From CF-113 sp035308345 (lineage in GTDB: Bacteria > Chloroflexota > Ktedonobacteria > Ktedonobacterales > Ktedonobacteraceae), in assembly GCA_035308345.1 (NCBI GenBank), contig DATGGW010000420.1:1-9691 (forward strand): a stretch of DNA of 9,691 nucleotides. Direction: 5' to 3'. Every line of letters starts with the position of its first letter. Positions within the stretch are counted from its first letter, which is position 1. Made by a program: the position numbers and the translations under genes. The notes beneath the pieces are model-generated. The model saw only the letters and a list, made by a program, of their open reading frames with translations, made no database searches and was not told the DNA's origin. This document shows, one piece after another, positions 1 to 6,585 of this stretch.

Positions 1-399
1 TTCACCAATGGCTGGATGCGCACCGGCGACATCGGGAAAATGGACGAGGAGGGCTACTTCTACGTGGTTGATCGTTCAAAAGACATGATCCTGGCCGGCG
101 GCTTCAACATCTTCCCGCGTGAAGTCGAAGAGGTGCTTTACCACCATCCTGCCGTAGAGGAAGTCGCGGTGCTAGGTATGCCTGACGAATATCGCGGCGA
201 GACGGTAGCAGCCGTGATCGTCCTGAAGCCAGACTGCGCACCCAGCGATGAGACCCGCGCAGACATCATCGCTTACTGTAAAAAGGAATTAACCCCCTAC
301 AAGGTTCCCAAAATTATAGAATTCCGTGAGAGCTTGCCCAAGACGCTGGTTGGCAAGGTCTTAAAAAGAGAATTGAAAAACACTATCAAACCATCGTAG
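1..399 (+). CDS. AMP-forming acyl-CoA ligase/synthetase, C-terminal end (5' truncated)
   Basis: The reading frame is open from base 1 and gives 133 residues, the C-terminal end of an adenylate-forming (ANL superfamily) enzyme. Such ligases activate a carboxylic acid to an acyl-AMP and then to an acyl-CoA in the cytosol. Visible motifs are the RTGD segment (residues 7-10) with its ATP-ribose-binding Asp, the hinge D-R-S-K-D (24-28), the GGFNIFPREVE core (33-43), and the terminal PKTLVGKVLKREL segment (114-126). Lys120 there is the expected catalytic lysine of the adenylation step. The sequence is closest in style to long-chain fatty acyl-CoA ligases (FadD-like), but the substrate-binding N-terminal domain lies outside the window, so chain length cannot be called. 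The stop codon lies 42 nt before the acyl-CoA dehydrogenase start, which suggests one transcript and a shared acyl substrate. Confidence 0.93.
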   Translation, partial: FTNGWMRTGDIGKMDEEGYFYVVDRSKDMILAGGFNIFPREVEEVLYHHPAVEEVAVLGMPDEYRGETVAAVIVLKPDCAPSDETRADIIAYCKKELTPYKVPKIIEFRESLPKTLVGKVLKRELKNTIKPS

Positions 400-441
400 G
401 GATTTACAGAAATGTATGTAAACGAGGAGAAAGCTAGACCT

Positions 442-2226
442 ATGTCAACAACCATGAAACCGACCGAGGTGGGTACCGCTTTCCTGACCACCTCTGTCAG
501 CGAAACCGCAGACAGAATTTTCACACTGGAGCAGTTAGACGAGGAGCAGCGTTGGATCGCCGAATCGGCAGCCACCTTTATGGCGCGCGAAGTGCTTCCT
601 AATATCGAAGCCATCGACCACCAGGAGCCGGGCCTGATGCCCGGCCTCGTCAAGAAGGCCGGAGAGCAGGGTCTGCTCTCCATCGATGTGCCGGAAGCCT
701 ATGGTGGCAACGAACTCGGCCTGCTGGTCAGCTCACTGGTAGCCTCTCGCTTCAACGAAGGCTCGTTCAGCACCGCCTTTGGCGCGCATACCACCATCGG
801 TACGCTGCCCATCGTCTTTTACGGCACCGAGGAACAGAAGCAGCGCTATTTACCCAGGCTGGCCTCAGGCGAGTGGATCGCCGCCTACGCCCTGACGGAG
901 CCGGGTGTTGGTTCCGACGCTATGGGTCTATCTACTCGCGCCGAGCTCTCCGAGGACGGTAAATATTACATCTTGAATGGAACCAAACAGTGGATTTCCA
1001 ATGCCGGTTTCGCCGACCTGATGATCGTTTTCGCGCGTGTCGGCAATGAGCGGCCCTCGGCTTTCATCGTTGAGACAAGCTGGCCGGGCATTTCTACCGG
1101 CGCGGAAGAGCGCAAGATGGGTATCAAGGGCTCTTCGACTCGCCAGGTCTACTTCGAGAATGCGCAGGTTCCGGTCGAAAATCTGCTGGGCGAGATCAAC
1201 AAAGGCTACAAAATCGCTTTCAACATTCTCAATATCGGGCGTTTGAAGCTGGGCGCGGGCGCGGTCGGTGGAGCGCGCAGCGCGTTGGGGCTGGCTGCTA
1301 CCTATACTACCGAGCGCAAAGCTTTCAACAAGTTCCTGCACGAGTTCGGCATGATTCAGAAGAAACTGGCGCGTGTGGCTGCCGAGACCTACGCCGCCGA
1401 GAGCGAGGTCTTCCGTACGGCTGCCAATATCGAAAACGCGCGGTGCAGCGCGGGTGATAATACCGAGGCCGCGTTCAAAGCCATCGAGGAGTATGCCATT
1501 GAAGCCTCGATTGCTAAAGTGCATGGCAGCGAAGTGATGGCCCTGGCCGCTGACGAGGGTGTGCAAATCTTCGGCGGCTACGGCTTCATGCAGGAATATC
1601 CCATCGAGAAAGCCTATCGTGACGCGCGTATCCAGCGCATCTACGAAGGCACCAACGAGATCAACCGCCTAGTCACATCCGCGACCCTCTTCCGCCGCGT
1701 GCTGAGCGGCAAGGTGCCATTGATGGCGAAATCTCCAGAGATCGAGGCGCGTGTGAAATCTGGCCAACCCCTCAACAACACAGGTGAGGATATACCCGCC
1801 GCACTGCGCGAGGCCGTCAATGCCCTGGAACGCGCCAAAGATGCCACCATCTACACAGCCATGAAAGGCGCTATGAAATATATGCAGGCGCTCGAGCACG
1901 AAGAAGAGTTCATCGAGTACCTGGCGAACCTGCTCATCGACCTCTATGCCATCGACAGCGCGCTTGCTCGCGCAACGCAGTCGGTGCGCCGGGGCGACGC
2001 TAACGCTTCTATGCACATCAAACTGGCGCAACTGGCAACCTGGCTGGCCTTCTCACGCCTGCGCGCCAACCTCGACCAGATGATTATGAGCAGCATCGAC
2101 GAAGATAAAGTAGAGAAAGAGCTGGCCTGCGTGCGAGCCTACGTTGGCGACTACCTGCTCAACGGCGTAACCCTGCAGCGCGAAATCGCCGCTATTGTGG
2201 TGGAGAAACGGGGATATCCATTTTAA
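442..2226 (+). CDS. acyl-CoA dehydrogenase, FadE/VLCAD-like, 594 aa
   Basis: This is an FAD-dependent acyl-CoA dehydrogenase that would introduce a trans-2 double bond into an acyl-CoA, the first oxidative step of beta-oxidation. The flavin-contact segment AYALTEPGVGSDA is at residues 148-160 and WISNAGFADLMIVFARV begins at W184. IYEGTNEINR carries the expected catalytic Glu402. A helical extension of about 165 residues follows the core, as in VLCAD-type and Bacillus FadE-type enzymes, and makes the protein longer than the common forms of about 380 residues. I chose the ATG at 442 because GAGGAGA at 424-430 sits 11 nt upstream, and the resulting 594 aa equals the length I recall for Bacillus FadE. 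An in-frame ATG at 412 would add 10 residues but has a weaker ribosome site. The gene follows the ligase, so activation and dehydrogenation are probably coupled. In vivo chain length is unknown. Confidence 0.95.
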   Translation: MSTTMKPTEVGTAFLTTSVSETADRIFTLEQLDEEQRWIAESAATFMAREVLPNIEAIDHQEPGLMPGLVKKAGEQGLLSIDVPEAYGGNELGLLVSSLVASRFNEGSFSTAFGAHTTIGTLPIVFYGTEEQKQRYLPRLASGEWIAAYALTEPGVGSDAMGLSTRAELSEDGKYYILNGTKQWISNAGFADLMIVFARVGNERPSAFIVETSWPGISTGAEERKMGIKGSSTRQVYFENAQVPVENLLGEINKGYKIAFNILNIGRLKLGAGAVGGARSALGLAATYTTERKAFNKFLHEFGMIQKKLARVAAETYAAESEVFRTAANIENARCSAGDNTEAAFKAIEEYAIEASIAKVHGSEVMALAADEGVQIFGGYGFMQEYPIEKAYRDARIQRIYEGTNEINRLVTSATLFRRVLSGKVPLMAKSPEIEARVKSGQPLNNTGEDIPAALREAVNALERAKDATIYTAMKGAMKYMQALEHEEEFIEYLANLLIDLYAIDSALARATQSVRRGDANASMHIKLAQLATWLAFSRLRANLDQMIMSSIDEDKVEKELACVRAYVGDYLLNGVTLQREIAAIVVEKRGYPF

Positions 2227-2247
2227 TATGGCCTTCTGAGAGGGGTC

Positions 2248-2382
2248 GGAGGGCGACTGCAAGGGTCTCCACCCGGCCCAACCCCACTCCCGCCCTTACA
2301 AAGACTACGAGGAGATGAATAGCGTTCATGTAAGGGCGGGGGCGGCGGTGTTGAGGGGTGGGAACCCTTGCGGTCGCCCTCC
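2248..2382. repeat. 135-bp GC-rich imperfect inverted repeat (MITE- or REP-like hairpin)
   Basis: The two ends of this intergenic stretch are reverse complements. The outer arm at 2248-2274 (GGAGGGCGAC, then GCAAGGGT) pairs with 2356-2382 with only a few mismatches. The inner arm CCCGCCCTTACA (2289-2300) is a perfect match to 2329-2340. The segment between these arms is poorly paired, and the apex at 2301-2328 is non-repetitive. The element fills the gap between the dehydrogenase and hydrolase genes. It has no coding content apart from a spurious in-frame extension of the hydrolase. It may be a non-autonomous mobile element, an RNA-stabilising hairpin or an attenuating structure inside the operon. 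There is no U-tract, so simple intrinsic termination is unlikely. Confidence 0.8.
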
Positions 2383-2409
2383 GTTGGATTCAATCGCAGC
2401 CCACGAAAG

Positions 2410-2420
2410 GGGTCAGACCC
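2410..2420. repeat. palindrome GGGTCAGACCC at the hydrolase ribosome-binding region
   Basis: A perfect 5+1+5 palindrome ends two bases before the chosen ATG of the hydrolase and overlaps its AAAGGGG ribosome site. The same 11-mer recurs at 7861-7871, inside the GGDEF-like gene, and the half site GGGGTCAG occurs at 5805-5812 (minus) and 7825-7832 (plus). It could act as a small translational hairpin or a protein site, but recurrence by shared repeat ancestry is equally possible. Confidence 0.4.
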
Positions 2421-2422
2421 AA

Positions 2423-3247
2423 ATGCATTTCAGAACTCCCTCGTTCGTCGAAGTCGATGGCCGGAAACTGGCATATAATGAAGTATCCCCGGCAGAATCC
2501 AAAGGGACTATTTTATTGTTGAGCGGCCTGGCTGCCAAACGCTATAGCTGGTATTACCAATTGGACGAGTTTGGTCGTTCTTATCGCACCATCGCGCTCG
2601 ATCACCGCGACATCAGCGACAGCGATCCATTTAACGAACCATATACCATCGCCGACCTGGCCGATGACGCGGCGGCAGCCATGCGCGCCCTCGGTGCGCA
2701 GCGCGTCAGCGTTATTGGCATTTCGCTGGGCGGCTTTGTAGCCTTGCAGTTCGCCATTCGTCATCCTGAGCAGGTGGACAAACTGGTGCTGGTCTCAACC
2801 TCGGCTGGCGGCGCGACGCACGTCCAGCCCGGTCCCGAAGCGCTGGCGAGGCTGGCTCCCGCCTCGGGTAAAAACCTTGAGATTGGGGAACTGGCGAAGC
2901 AAAATTATGCCGCTATCGTGGGTCCCGGCTTTGCCGAAAATTACCTGCAGGACCTGGAAAATATCGCCGAGATCGCGCGCTATCGCCAACTACGTGCCCC
3001 TGCCTATATACGCCAGTTGCAAGCCGCTATGGGACACGACGCCTCGCAACAACTGGAACGCATTCAGGCTCCAACGCTGATCATTCACGGCGATGTGGAC
3101 CCACTCGTCCCTCCCGGCAACGGCGATTACCTGGCGCGACACATCAAGGGCGCGCAACATATCGTCTATCATAATGTCGGGCATGTTCCTATCATTGAAT
3201 GTCCCGAACAGTTCAATCGCGATGTGCTGGCCTTTTTAGAGAATTAA
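2423..3247 (+). CDS. alpha/beta-fold hydrolase, 274 aa
   Basis: This is a serine hydrolase of the alpha/beta fold. The nucleophile elbow GISLGG places Ser101 as nucleophile. HGDVDPLVP gives Asp226 as the probable acid, and NVGHVPIIE gives His254, so the catalytic triad is complete. The LDHRDISDSD stretch before the elbow resembles the DHRDxGxS motif of the methylesterase/epoxide-hydrolase-like branch. No signal peptide or membrane segment is seen, so it should be cytosolic. I chose the ATG at 2423, with AAAGGGG (2406-2412) 10 nt upstream. An in-frame ATG at 2315 would add 36 residues encoded largely by the inverted repeat, and its purine-rich tract has no spacer before that ATG. The R2lox gene starts 13 nt after the stop and its ribosome site overlaps the stop, so the pair is very likely cotranscribed. 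The substrate is unknown. An acyl ester or thioester would fit the neighbours, but that is inference. Confidence 0.9.
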   Translation: MHFRTPSFVEVDGRKLAYNEVSPAESKGTILLLSGLAAKRYSWYYQLDEFGRSYRTIALDHRDISDSDPFNEPYTIADLADDAAAAMRALGAQRVSVIGISLGGFVALQFAIRHPEQVDKLVLVSTSAGGATHVQPGPEALARLAPASGKNLEIGELAKQNYAAIVGPGFAENYLQDLENIAEIARYRQLRAPAYIRQLQAAMGHDASQQLERIQAPTLIIHGDVDPLVPPGNGDYLARHIKGAQHIVYHNVGHVPIIECPEQFNRDVLAFLEN

Positions 3248-3260
3248 AAGGAGATACTCT

Positions 3261-4178
3261 ATGTCAATCGACATCGAAAAGGCATCCTTACGCGAACTTG
3301 AAGAAGTAGGCGGAGATCGTATCATCGTCGGGGAGATCGACGATAAACTGGTCGCCCTCCCCAGCTATATGGACCTCTATCATCGCTGGGAGCGGCAGCA
3401 ATGGAGTACGCAAGACCTCGATTTCAGTATCGATCGCCAGCAGTGGGCCGAGGTTGACGAAGCCAGCAAACCTATCTGGATCAGCGGCTTTGTGGTCTTC
3501 TTCCAGGGAGAAATGAGCGTCACCAATACCCTTATTCCCTATTGCGCGGCCATGCCTACCGAGGAGCAGCGTATTTTTCTCACCACACAACTGGTCGACG
3601 AAGCGCGCCACGCTACTTTCTTTGGTAAATTCTTCCGCGAGGCCCTGCAAATGGACGGGCCGGACATTGAGTCCATCCTGGCACAGATTCGGCCAATGCT
3701 CCGCCAGGGCGAGCGTGAAATTCTGATAGAAGGCATGAACGAAATCGCGCAGAGGATTCATGACGAGCCGCGCAACATGCTTTATCTGGTCGAGGGCGTC
3801 ACGCTGTACCACATCATCACCGAAGGCACACTGGCGATGGCCGGGCAGCGCAACATGCTGAACCGCAATAAACGACTGGGGTGGTTCCCAGGATTCCAGC
3901 AGGGTTTTACCGCCATCGCCCGCGACGAGTCGCGTCATGTGCTCTTCGGCGTGCGCTTCCTGCGCGATATGGTGCAGCAGAACCCCGCTTACGCGGATGT
4001 GATTCGCAGCACCATTACCCGCTGGATGCCGCAAATACATGAAACCCTCTATCTCTCGGAGTTTCAGCGCACCGTGCTGGCAGCCTTTGAGGAGGACCCG
4101 GATGATATCGTCAACTTTGGCATGAACTCACTGCGCAAGAAACTGAAGGTGATAGGCGTGAGTATTAAAAATGTGTGA
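3261..4178 (+). CDS. R2-like ligand-binding oxidase (R2lox), Mn/Fe ferritin-like oxidase
   Basis: This is a 305-residue member of the ribonucleotide reductase R2 structural family, best assigned to R2lox (Mycobacterium tuberculosis Rv0233 and Geobacillus R2loxI type). The six metal ligands are all visible: Glu84, Glu114 and His117 (VDEARH), Glu188, and Glu223 and His226 (DESRH). The position occupied by the radical tyrosine of class Ia R2, four residues after His117, is Phe121. Two R2lox hallmarks are present: Val87, three residues after Glu84, and Tyr183, five residues before Glu188. These correspond to the residues that form the Tyr-Val ether crosslink in characterised R2lox proteins. Those proteins bind a long-chain fatty acid at a Mn/Fe site, but their physiological substrate is not known. 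No NrdA partner is nearby. The start is well supported by AAAAGGAGA (3246-3254), 6 nt upstream. Co-location with acyl-CoA genes supports a lipid substrate. Confidence 0.93.
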   Translation: MSIDIEKASLRELEEVGGDRIIVGEIDDKLVALPSYMDLYHRWERQQWSTQDLDFSIDRQQWAEVDEASKPIWISGFVVFFQGEMSVTNTLIPYCAAMPTEEQRIFLTTQLVDEARHATFFGKFFREALQMDGPDIESILAQIRPMLRQGEREILIEGMNEIAQRIHDEPRNMLYLVEGVTLYHIITEGTLAMAGQRNMLNRNKRLGWFPGFQQGFTAIARDESRHVLFGVRFLRDMVQQNPAYADVIRSTITRWMPQIHETLYLSEFQRTVLAAFEEDPDDIVNFGMNSLRKKLKVIGVSIKNV

Positions 4179-4246
4179 ATATTACTCTTGCGCGGCATTT
4201 TCATAAAAAAAGAGCATTAAACCTCTGGACAAGAACGCTTAAATCG

Positions 4247-4327
4247 TGCATACTATGCATATGTATTTTCGAAGCGTGTAGCTTACAAGTAGCATACATT
4301 GTATAGACAACGTTTAATGAAGTTGTC
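4247..4327. promoter_or_regulatory. AT-rich leader with two inverted repeats ahead of the small protein
   Basis: The 220-nt gap at 4179-4398 has no convincing gene. It contains a perfect 6+1+6 inverted repeat at 4247-4259 (TGCATA, C, TATGCA) and a second pair, GACAAC (4306-4311) with GTTGTC (4322-4327), around a 10-nt spacer. TATAGA at 4302-4307 could be a -10 box, but no good -35 sits at the right distance. The base composition drops sharply from the GC-rich operon upstream, as expected for a promoter and operator region. No U-tract terminator is evident immediately after R2lox. Confidence 0.4.
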
Positions 4328-4398
4328 ATTATCTGAGCAGACTTAACTTTGTGCAAGATGGTTGATTGAACCTCATCGATAGTCAGCAGGAGGGAGCT

Positions 4399-4629
4399 AT
4401 GCTTGTATCTGAGGGGAACCAGAGTGAAGTAGCGCGATTGCTTGAGCAGATCAGCGCGGAGTATGAAGCTGCGCAGCGCGGCTTGAGCGGTCTCGCCTAT
4501 GGCGCCTCAAAACATGACTTTATCACCGCTCGTATGGAGAATATGGGCCATCTGCACAACCAGTTGCAGGAGATAGTTGGAGAGTCCGCGATCTCCCTGG
4601 TGGCTGAAAAGTTGAGCAACCTTCCCTGA
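4399..4629 (+). CDS. small helical hypothetical protein, 76 aa
   Basis: I do not recognise a named family. The start is ATG 4399, with a strong AGGAGG at 4388-4393, 5 nt upstream. An in-frame TTG at 4366 would add 11 residues but is less likely. The 76 residues have no membrane segment or signal peptide and read as two amphipathic helices: one around residues 9-30 (SEVARLLEQISAEYEAAQRG) and one around 37-70 (SKHDFITARMENMGHLHNQL onwards). A Gly/Ala-rich turn (GLSGLAYG) joins them. The composition is acidic and soluble. It resembles small proteins I associate with Ktedonobacteria, but I cannot verify that. The gene stands alone between an AT-rich leader and an intrinsic terminator, so it is probably monocistronic. 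Confidence 0.8.
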   Translation: MLVSEGNQSEVARLLEQISAEYEAAQRGLSGLAYGASKHDFITARMENMGHLHNQLQEIVGESAISLVAEKLSNLP

Positions 4630-4646
4630 AACATGCCGGAGTTGAC

Positions 4647-4680
4647 CCAGGGCGCACCGCAAGGATGCGCCTGGTTTTTT
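4647..4680 (+). terminator. Rho-independent terminator after the small protein gene
   Basis: CCAGGGCGCA (4647-4656) pairs with TGCGCCTGG (4666-4674), leaving one bulged G. Within the loop, CC-GCAA-GG can add a short stem closed by a GNRA-type GCAA tetraloop. Six T residues follow at 4675-4680. It lies 17 nt after the small protein stop. The T-run overlaps the stop codon of the convergent methyltransferase, so the hairpin also sits at that gene's 3' end, although no T-run exists in that direction. Confidence 0.85.
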
Positions 4681-5605
4681 ATGCCAATGACAGTGAACCC
4701 TCGACTAGCGAAATGTGCATGTCGAAGAATCTAAGTGGGCTGAAAGATGGTTTTTTCCAGACCCCCGTTACGATGAATTCGGTCTCTTCGCTGGCGAACG
4801 TCTCTTTGTCAAGAGCGCATTGTTGCCCGTCCAGGAAGAGCCGCAGCCATTGTTTATGGTATTCATACTCTAGCAGGGGCGCGCCCTCACACACGAACCA
4901 TTCGGCAATGCCTTGAAGATAGAAGCGAAAATCATCGGGCAGGGGGTAGCGGCGCGCAATCTGGTAGCTTTTCTCCTCGACTTCCTCGAACCCGGCGGCT
5001 CTCAGATACGCAGCCAGCTTCGAGCCAACCCAGCTATCCTCAAAGGCGTAGCCCGCATCGACGCGCACACGTTCCCATCGCTCGCGTGCCTGGAGAACAC
5101 GCGCTTGCAAGATTGGATCGATGTTTTGAAAGCGCATGGTACCAAAGTCGATATCTTTGATGACCAGCCGACCGCCGGACACGAGATTTTGGCCCATAGC
5201 AGAAAATGTCCCAACCGGGTCAGGGAGATACTGACTGACATTGGCGCTAAAAATAACATCGGCGCTGCCAGGCAGCACTGGTAATTGTTCCAGTACCCCT
5301 TGTTTATATTGCACCTGTTGTTGGTACCATTGGCCCTGACTCCGTTGCTGCGCCGTGACGAGCGCTGCCGGGGAAATATCCACGCCGGTTATCCGCCCTC
5401 GTGGACCAATGGCGCGAGCCAGCAGAGGAGTCCACAACCCTGGTCCGCAGCCCGCATCAATCACATAACTTCCCTTTTTGAGCTGCAAATCCCGTATCAT
5501 TTGTTCACGTTCGGGCGCTTTACTGCGGTGATGTGTCTCCAGCCATTCAATTGCATTCAGAGGCAATCCACTTTCGTTCACGTGAACACGCTTATTTACT
5601 GCCAT
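4679..5605 (-). CDS. class I SAM-dependent methyltransferase, 308 aa
   Basis: This is a Rossmann-fold methyltransferase of the UbiE/Methyltransf_11-25 type. Motif I is VIDAGCGPG (residues 48-56). The acidic residue after strand 2 is Asp76 (ITGVDIS). The motif II region is ADVIFSANVSQYL (115-127), and the motif III region is LVSGGRLVIKDID (141-153). The C-terminal half (about 160-308), rich in aromatic and charged residues, would form the acceptor-binding part. No signal peptide is seen. ATG 5605 is preceded by GAGGAA with a 5-nt spacer. The gene is monocistronic, convergent with the small protein gene, and has its own promoter region. The substrate cannot be read from the sequence: small molecules, quinone precursors and lipids are all possible. 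Confidence 0.88.
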   Translation of the reverse strand: MAVNKRVHVNESGLPLNAIEWLETHHRSKAPEREQMIRDLQLKKGSYVIDAGCGPGLWTPLLARAIGPRGRITGVDISPAALVTAQQRSQGQWYQQQVQYKQGVLEQLPVLPGSADVIFSANVSQYLPDPVGTFSAMGQNLVSGGRLVIKDIDFGTMRFQNIDPILQARVLQARERWERVRVDAGYAFEDSWVGSKLAAYLRAAGFEEVEEKSYQIARRYPLPDDFRFYLQGIAEWFVCEGAPLLEYEYHKQWLRLFLDGQQCALDKETFASEETEFIVTGVWKKPSFSPLRFFDMHISLVEGSLSLA

Positions 5606-5643
5606 CTCACTTCCTCATCTATGGTGCAATTCAGGTACTACCA

Positions 5644-5684
5644 AATATAAGCAAAGTATAACATGTGACAAAAACATTTGACAA
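5644..5684 (-). promoter_or_regulatory. probable sigma-70-type promoter(s) of the methyltransferase gene
   Basis: On the minus strand TTGTCA (5666-5671) is followed after 16 nt by TATATT (5644-5649), about 40 nt before the start codon. A second overlapping pair is TTGTCA (5679-5684) and TTATAC (5656-5661), with a 17-nt spacer. Both -35 boxes lie in successive copies of a 13-bp tandem repeat. Confidence 0.55.
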
Positions 5685-5686
5685 AA
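5661..5686. repeat. tandem 13-bp direct repeat in the methyltransferase promoter
   Basis: ACATGTGACAAAA (5661-5673) is followed directly by ACATTTGACAAAA (5674-5686), with one mismatch. The second copy's ACATTTG also forms a perfect 7-bp inverted repeat with CAAATGT at 5694-5700. The cluster overlaps both candidate -35 boxes and could be a repressor or activator site. Confidence 0.6.
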
Positions 5687-5748
5687 TATCTTACAAATGT
5701 AGTACTTTGGTATTTACAATGTAGGAAACAAGTTTAGTACGAACGACT

Positions 5749-5772
5749 AGGGCGGGGACAAGCCCACGCCCT
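5749..5772. repeat. GC-rich hairpin repeat with an ACAAG loop
   Basis: AGGGCG plus GGG (5749-5757) pairs with CCC (5763-5765) plus CGCCCT (5767-5772), with one bulged A at 5766 and an ACAAG loop. It lies in the 299-nt gap between the divergent methyltransferase and membrane-protein genes. No U-tract follows on either strand. It resembles the hairpin at 8161-8184 and parts of the inverted repeat at 2248-2382. The rest of the gap (5773-5904) shows nothing definite apart from a GGGGTCAG half site on the minus strand. Confidence 0.6.
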
Positions 5773-5904
5773 GGCTCACACAGGCTTAATGCAAAATAAT
5801 GAACCTGACCCCAAAGCGGATCTGCCTTGCGCTCAACTACGCAAACCGCTATACTCTATGCATTGAGCAGGGCAGATTTGACCAGAGATGGAGGAGTGTT
5901 TCGT

Positions 5905-6573
5905 ATGGACTCTCAACAGTCATCAGGAGAACAAAGTGAGCAGCAGGAACTGGTATATCCACCGCCGCCGTCGTATTATGAAAACATGCAGGCGCCTGCT
6001 GAACTGCCCCCTTTACCTGGAAAGCCGGTGCAACCAGAGCTTACCCGGCCGCAGCCGGTTGTGAGCATGCCTCCTGGTTACTATGATCGTGGCGTACAGG
6101 GGCAGTATTACTCACCCCCGCCTGTCAAGCGTTCGCGCGGGCAGACGTGGATCATCGTCTCCATCATTGGCGTAAGCGTGCTGCTGCTTTGCGGCGCGGG
6201 CAGCTGGGCATTATATAACATCTTTGGCGCGGTGTACCAGCAGGTAAATGGCGCAACCCAGGTGGTGCAGGACTTCTATCAGCACGCGCAAAAGCAGGAC
6301 TACAGTGGGGCTTATGCTGATCTGCAAATCAGTGGACTTACATTAAATACATTTACTCAAAAGGCGCGGGCAGTTAATGCACAATATGGCACGATCACAT
6401 CATTCAATATCAATGCGGCTGCATTCAACAGTTCAACCTCGGCGCCCAACACGTCAAGCTGGCAGGTGACAGTCAGTGTTACGCGCCAGCTTGCCTCTTA
6501 TAATGTACCTATCTCAATTAACACTATCAATGGCAACTGGATAATTTCGCAGATAAATCTTTCCAAGTTTTGA
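5905..6573 (+). CDS. single-pass membrane protein with Pro-rich N-terminus and NTF2/DUF4878-like extracytoplasmic domain
   Basis: This is a protein of 222 residues. Residues 1-74 are soluble and rich in Pro, Gln and Tyr (YPPPPSYYENM at 18-28). A basic KRSR patch (75-78) comes next, then one membrane helix at about 81-103 (WIIVSIIGVSVLLLCGAGSWAL). Residues about 115-222 look like a small alpha+beta domain: QVVQDFYQHAQKQDYSGAYADL, then beta strands ending in INGNWIISQINL. This is the layout of NTF2-like DUF4878 proteins, a call from pattern rather than alignment. The positive patch predicts the N-terminus inside and the domain outside. I chose ATG 5905, with GGAGGAG at about 5890-5896, over a TTG 26 codons upstream. 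The gene is convergent with the helix-turn-helix gene, 12 nt away. Function is unknown. Confidence 0.82.
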   Translation: MDSQQSSGEQSEQQELVYPPPPSYYENMQAPAELPPLPGKPVQPELTRPQPVVSMPPGYYDRGVQGQYYSPPPVKRSRGQTWIIVSIIGVSVLLLCGAGSWALYNIFGAVYQQVNGATQVVQDFYQHAQKQDYSGAYADLQISGLTLNTFTQKARAVNAQYGTITSFNINAAAFNSSTSAPNTSSWQVTVSVTRQLASYNVPISINTINGNWIISQINLSKF

Positions 6574-6585
6574 AAAGCAAAGTGC

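Noticed and set aside
928..1566. 212-codon minus-strand reading frame antisense to the acyl-CoA dehydrogenase
   Set aside because: The + strand carries clear dehydrogenase motifs over the same stretch. The antisense frame has no recognisable domain and is a codon-bias shadow.
2315..2422. 36-residue N-terminal extension of the hydrolase
   Set aside because: It is encoded by the inverted repeat, its ATG has no spacer after the purine tract, and it has low-complexity content unlike the family N-terminus.
3288..4040. 250-codon minus-strand reading frame antisense to R2lox
   Set aside because: It mirrors the R2lox codons, whose metal ligands are all conserved. The antisense product shows no domain.
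3261..4178. Annotation as ribonucleotide reductase beta subunit
   Set aside because: There is Phe at the radical-tyrosine position, the R2lox Val/Tyr pair is present, and no large-subunit gene is nearby.
4913..5650. + strand frames inside the methyltransferase gene
   Set aside because: They lie opposite a gene with complete SAM-binding motifs and a good ribosome site, and have no supporting signals.
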